From contig JASEJH010000001.1 of the NCBI GenBank assembly GCA_030016455.1, forward strand, positions 1,595-25,173: a stretch of 23,579 bases of DNA, in the 5' to 3' direction. Below the pieces are notes generated by a model. That model did no database searches and was not told the origin of the DNA. It saw nothing but the letters and a program-made list of their open reading frames with translations. Shown one piece after another: positions 20,960 to 23,579 of the stretch (position 1 is its first letter; each line of letters begins with the position of its first letter). A program made the position numbers and the translations under genes. This DNA comes from Thermoanaerobacteraceae bacterium (lineage in GTDB: Bacteria > Bacillota > Desulfotomaculia > Desulfotomaculales > Ammonificaceae).

Positions 20960-21331
20960 AAAAGGTATTTGTTTGCGCTGGAGGGGGTGAAATGGCTGCG
21001 CGGCTGCGATTCCCGTATTGGTGTCGAGTGGGCTTTTTTGTCTGCGCCCGTTCGGCGGCAAAGAGGTGAAGGGTTGCCTCGCTTGGAAGTCTTGCCGGGT
21101 GAGGCGCCCGGTGCTGACAGGGGATGCGGGCCGCTGTTTTATTTGGGCAAGGTTTTTAGGTTCTAACCGTGCTTTTTTGGGTGTTCCTGGGGAAGCCTGA
21201 GCGCCGGGAGAAGAAAGACAGAATGGCCGAACCGGAGGGTTTGCTCTACCCGTCTGAGGGATGAGCAGGTAGAAGCGGCTGCGGGTGAAAAATCTATTAT
21301 TACCAAAATTTCAAGGAGGTTTTAGTACAAG
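20960..21331. other. leader stretch without a supported gene
   Basis: Two short reading frames with ribosome-binding sites overlap here: ATG 20992 (25 codons, after GGAGGGGGTGA, ending 21069) and TTG 21074 (30 codons, ending 21166), whose site AGAGGTG spans the first frame's stop. Neither has the codon bias of neighbouring genes. Hairpins CCGGG/CCCGG (21095-21111) and TCTACC/GGTAGA (21245-21273) are also seen. It may be a structured leader, small-peptide genes or a decayed gene. Confidence 0.4.
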
Positions 21332-21517
21332 ATGTACGTGATCGAGCGTGACGAGGAAAAGTGCGACAACTGCGGTGAGTGCGTGGACTCCTGCCCGGCA
21401 GGGATCCTGATTATGGAAGGCGGCAAAGTAAAGGTTACCGACCCAATGGCTTGTGAGGGGTGCGAGACCTGCGTCAGCGTTTGCCCGAATGGTGCGGTTA
21501 CCATTAGGGAGGTGTAG
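21332..21517 (+). CDS. 2[4Fe-4S] ferredoxin
   Basis: 61 residues from ATG 21332 with AAGGAGGT at 21313-21320. Eight cysteines at 11, 14, 17, 21 and 41, 44, 47, 51 form two CxxCxxCxxxCP motifs (CDNCGECVDSCP and CEGCETCVSVCP), the signature of clostridial-type ferredoxin. It carries low-potential electrons in the cytoplasm. It is about 70% identical (43 of 61 by hand) to the next gene. Position ahead of the DsrMK-like genes suggests a role in the same electron path. Confidence 0.95.
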   Translation: MYVIERDEEKCDNCGECVDSCPAGILIMEGGKVKVTDPMACEGCETCVSVCPNGAVTIREV

Positions 21518-21631
21518 TTCCGCCGAGGGACTTAAAGTTGTTCGGAGGAGGTGTTAGGCAAAAGGGTTTGCAGCATCCTCCCCTGCTTGACGGAATTACA
21601 TTTACAGGTCTGAGGGGGCTACCAGGAAACC

Positions 21632-21817
21632 ATGTTTGTAGTGATACGCGACGAAGAAAAATGTGAGGGATGTGGTGAATGCGTGGAAGCCTGCCCGGCG
21701 GGGATTTTAGTCCTGGAAGACGGGAAAGTACGGATCACCGACGAGACGGCCTGTCTCGGGTGTGAGACGTGCGTAGCCGTCTGCCCGGCAGGGGCGATTA
21801 CCATCCGGGAGGTATAA
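21632..21817 (+). CDS. 2[4Fe-4S] ferredoxin, paralogue of the preceding one
   Basis: 61 residues from ATG 21632; the ribosome-binding site is weaker (AGGA close to the start, GAGGGGG further off). The same eight-cysteine pattern, CEGCGECVEACP and CLGCETCVAVCP. It is the same length as its neighbour with mostly conservative changes, which points to tandem duplication. The 114 bases between the two contain a GGAGGA/TCCTCC hairpin. Starts the run directly into the DsrM-like gene (48 bases). Confidence 0.95.
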   Translation: MFVVIRDEEKCEGCGECVEACPAGILVLEDGKVRITDETACLGCETCVAVCPAGAITIREV

Positions 21818-21865
21818 GCGCTCGAAGCACAGTTAACTAATTTTAAAGCAAGGAGGTGTTTAGGT

Positions 21866-22627
21866 TTGCGGCTTTTTGTGGGACAAATCCTACCGTACAT
21901 TACGGTGGCAATCCTGCTTGGGGGAATCACCTGGCGCATCTGGCGCTGGATGATCGGCCGGATCGTGTTTAACATCACCCTTGCGCCCTATCCCTCCTCC
22001 TGGCTGGCTGCTGCGGGCTGGATTCTATGGCAGATAGCCACTTTTTGGAACATCTTCAAGTTTGACCGGTCCCTGTGGGTTGGGGCATGGCCGATGCACG
22101 TGGCGCTTGCTGCCATCGGCGGCGGTCACGTATTGGGAGTCTATACCCTTGGGATGCAGTTCCACCTCTTGCTTCCCTGGCTGGTAACGGAGCACCAGAG
22201 CGAGGCGGCGTCTAACGCTTTGGGAACGACGTTCGGGATCATCTTTTTCGTCGCTTTGCTTTACCTTCTCTACCGGCGGTTTGCCATCGAGAAGGTGCGG
22301 GCTATCTCCGCCACCAGCGATTACCTGCACCTGGTCCTGCTCCTCCTGATCGTCGGCATTGGCGACTACATGCGGCTCGTGCACAGTGCCAGCCTACACT
22401 ATGACGAGGCTCGGGTTTTCATGGCGGGACTTTTCACCTTTAACCCGCAGCCGCTGCCTGAGAACTGGTACTTCTTCTTCCATTTCTTGCTGGTCCAGAT
22501 TATGCTGATCATCTTCCCGTTCTCGAAACTGATGCATCCGTTCGGAATCCTCTGGAACCGGTGGATCTACAACCGTCCTTACGAGCGGCCGCCAGTGGGG
22601 CTTCCCGGCATCAAACTAACCTTATAG
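21866..22627 (+). CDS. dsrM: DsrM-like membrane cytochrome b subunit (NarI-type)
   Basis: 253 residues from TTG 21866, seven bases after AAGGAGGTG (21850-21858). Five or six hydrophobic helices: ~6-24, ~42-60, ~72-92, ~122-140, ~152-170 and ~205-228. Histidines in membrane segments (MHVALAAIGGGHVLG, FHLL, YLHLVLLLLIVG, RLVHSASLHYD) are candidate heme b ligands, as in NarI/DsrM. Known: DsrM oxidises menaquinol and hands electrons to DsrK in sulfate reducers; Gram-positive ones often have only DsrM and DsrK. This copy is shorter than the ~330 residues of Gram-negative DsrM. It pairs with the adjacent DsrK-like gene. A related Hdr-type quinone complex with another partner cannot be excluded. Confidence 0.8.
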   Translation: MRLFVGQILPYITVAILLGGITWRIWRWMIGRIVFNITLAPYPSSWLAAAGWILWQIATFWNIFKFDRSLWVGAWPMHVALAAIGGGHVLGVYTLGMQFHLLLPWLVTEHQSEAASNALGTTFGIIFFVALLYLLYRRFAIEKVRAISATSDYLHLVLLLLIVGIGDYMRLVHSASLHYDEARVFMAGLFTFNPQPLPENWYFFFHFLLVQIMLIIFPFSKLMHPFGILWNRWIYNRPYERPPVGLPGIKLTL

Positions 22628-22655
22628 TGTTCGGTGCGGAAGGAGGTGAAGTGTC

Positions 22656-23579
22656 GTGCCAAAGAAAGTATTATCTGATGGTACGGAGGTCGCGCAGCCG
22701 GCGCGGGCGCCGGACCGCTTGATGAAGAGGTTGCATCTCCGGGAGGTTCCGGACAAAGACAAACCAGCGATGGCGCTTAAATGGCTGGACTACTACCGGA
22801 GAAACCGGCGCTCACTGGTGATGGCGATGGAGTCGTGCGTGAAGTGCGGCGTGTGCGCCAACGAATGCCATGCTTATTTGGGCACGAAAGACCCAAATAA
22901 CATCCCGGCCGGGCGGGCGGACTTAATGCGGCGGGTTTACAAACGGTATTTCACCGTCCAGGGGCGTCTCTTCGGGAAGCTGGTTGGGGCCGAAGAGATG
23001 ACGATGGATGTGCTGGAAAAGTGGTTCAGTTACTACTACCAGTGCACCGAGTGTCGCCGGTGCGGCCATGCGTGCCCCTTCGGGATTGACACCTGCGAGG
23101 TTACCATGGCCGGCCGGGAGATCCTGTGGGGACTCGGGATGGCTCCCGAGTTGCAGGGCGCGGCTTCGGCAGCAGTCTTTGAGCGAGGCAACCAGGGAGC
23201 AATGACAAAGCCGGGGGCGGTGGACACACACGAGTTCCTCAGCGACGAGCTCGAGGAAGAGCGCGGCTTCCGGATTGAGTTTCCGGTTGACAAGCCCCAT
23301 TCGGACATCTTGTACGTACCTTCTTCGGCGGACTACCTGCTCAACCCGGAAACGTTGAAGGGTGCGGCCCAGTTCTTCGAGTATATCGGGGCCAACTGGA
23401 CTATTTCCTCCTATATGCTGGAGGCAGGGAACTTTGGCCTTCTGACGGACCAGCACTCGGTTCAGCGGGAGCTGGTACGGCGGCTGTGGTGGGTGGTGGC
23501 CGACCTTGGAATCAAGAAGGTTGTCTTCGGCGAGTGCGGCCACGGCTGGCGGGCCTGGCGGTTCTATACCCCGTCGTTT
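22656..23579 (+). CDS. dsrK: DsrK-like iron-sulfur subunit (HdrD-type), 3' partial
   Basis: 308 codons from GTG 22656 to the window end with no stop; AGGAGGTGA at 22641-22649 sets the start. Two ferredoxin-type motifs: C61, C64, C67, C71 (CVKCGVCANEC) and C130, C133, C136, C140 (CTECRRCGHACP). The end, FGECGHGWRAWRFY, is the beginning of the CCG-type catalytic region shared with heterodisulfide reductase HdrD. Full DsrK is about 540 residues, so roughly half is visible. Known: DsrK takes electrons from DsrM and is thought to reduce the DsrC trisulfide. It starts 28 bases after the DsrM-like gene. dsrC and dsrAB are not in view. Confidence 0.88.
   Translation, partial: MPKKVLSDGTEVAQPARAPDRLMKRLHLREVPDKDKPAMALKWLDYYRRNRRSLVMAMESCVKCGVCANECHAYLGTKDPNNIPAGRADLMRRVYKRYFTVQGRLFGKLVGAEEMTMDVLEKWFSYYYQCTECRRCGHACPFGIDTCEVTMAGREILWGLGMAPELQGAASAAVFERGNQGAMTKPGAVDTHEFLSDELEEERGFRIEFPVDKPHSDILYVPSSADYLLNPETLKGAAQFFEYIGANWTISSYMLEAGNFGLLTDQHSVQRELVRRLWWVVADLGIKKVVFGECGHGWRAWRFYTPSF

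Noticed and set aside
20969..21166. 65-codon gene in the long leader
   Set aside because: Codon bias is unlike the neighbours, no family is recognised and competing frames overlap it; kept only as part of the unexplained leader.
1..23579. CRISPR arrays, prophage genes, insertion-sequence transposases, rRNA genes
   Set aside because: None seen: no regularly spaced repeats, no transposase or integrase motifs and no rRNA sequence.

Overview
The window is GC-rich (about 60% by eye) and looks like the chromosome of an anaerobic, spore-forming, Gram-positive bacterium (Firmicutes/Clostridia). The gene order from rsmG through parA, parB, yyaC, rpsF, ssb, rpsR, rplI, the replicative helicase and purA is the arrangement found beside the replication origin in Bacillus and its relatives. 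A parS site inside the end of parB supports an origin-proximal location. YyaC is a sporulation protein, and the six-cysteine SCIFF peptide with its radical-SAM maturase is a hallmark of Clostridia. The DsrM/DsrK-like membrane redox genes at the right end suggest a sulfate- or sulfite-respiring lineage such as the Desulfotomaculum/Ammonifex/Desulforudis relatives. The species cannot be fixed from this sequence alone. Sixteen of the 27 protein starts I chose are GTG or TTG.

Layout. 1-4.4 kb: a 5'-truncated rsmG, parA and parB (overlapping), a small LAGLIDADG-motif protein, a DUF4446 membrane protein, a predicted phosphoribosyltransferase and a UPF0180 (YkuS-type) protein. 4.4-5.2 kb: yyaC on the minus strand behind a sigma-F-like promoter. 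5.2-9.6 kb: cvpA-like gene, DUF951, a structured S6-operon leader, rpsF-ssb-rpsR, rplI and dnaB. 9.6-12.7 kb: an FAD-dependent dehydrogenase under a consensus promoter, a doubtful 44-codon ORF, and purA. 12.7-13.5 kb: tRNA-Glu(TTC) and tRNA-Gly(CCC), separated by a palindromic element that almost exactly fills the gap, then an AT-rich non-coding stretch. 13.5-15.8 kb: a CBS-CBS-ACT protein, the SCIFF precursor and its maturase. 15.9-20.8 kb: an M23 endopeptidase with LysM and G5 domains, a membrane-anchored TPR protein, a membrane-anchored peptidase-MA-type metalloprotease and murA. 20.8-21.3 kb: about 530 bases of structured, apparently non-coding leader. 21.3-23.6 kb: two paralogous 2[4Fe-4S] ferredoxins, a DsrM-like cytochrome b and a DsrK-like Fe-S subunit that runs off the end.

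How the genes fit together. The left half is housekeeping: chromosome segregation (ParA-ParB-parS), replication (SSB, DnaB), ribosome assembly and modification (RsmG, S6, S18, L9) and purine synthesis. The middle-right block serves the cell envelope (M23 peptidase, MurA, two extracytoplasmic membrane-anchored proteins). The SCIFF pair makes a thioether-bridged ranthipeptide. The last block should pass electrons between a membrane quinone pool and a cytoplasmic disulfide or thiol partner, with the two ferredoxins as candidate carriers. The least explained items are the palindromic element between the tRNAs, the 20.8-21.3 kb leader, the hairpin that hides the cvpA ribosome-binding site, the S6-operon leader and the five-cysteine cluster in the FAD dehydrogenase.
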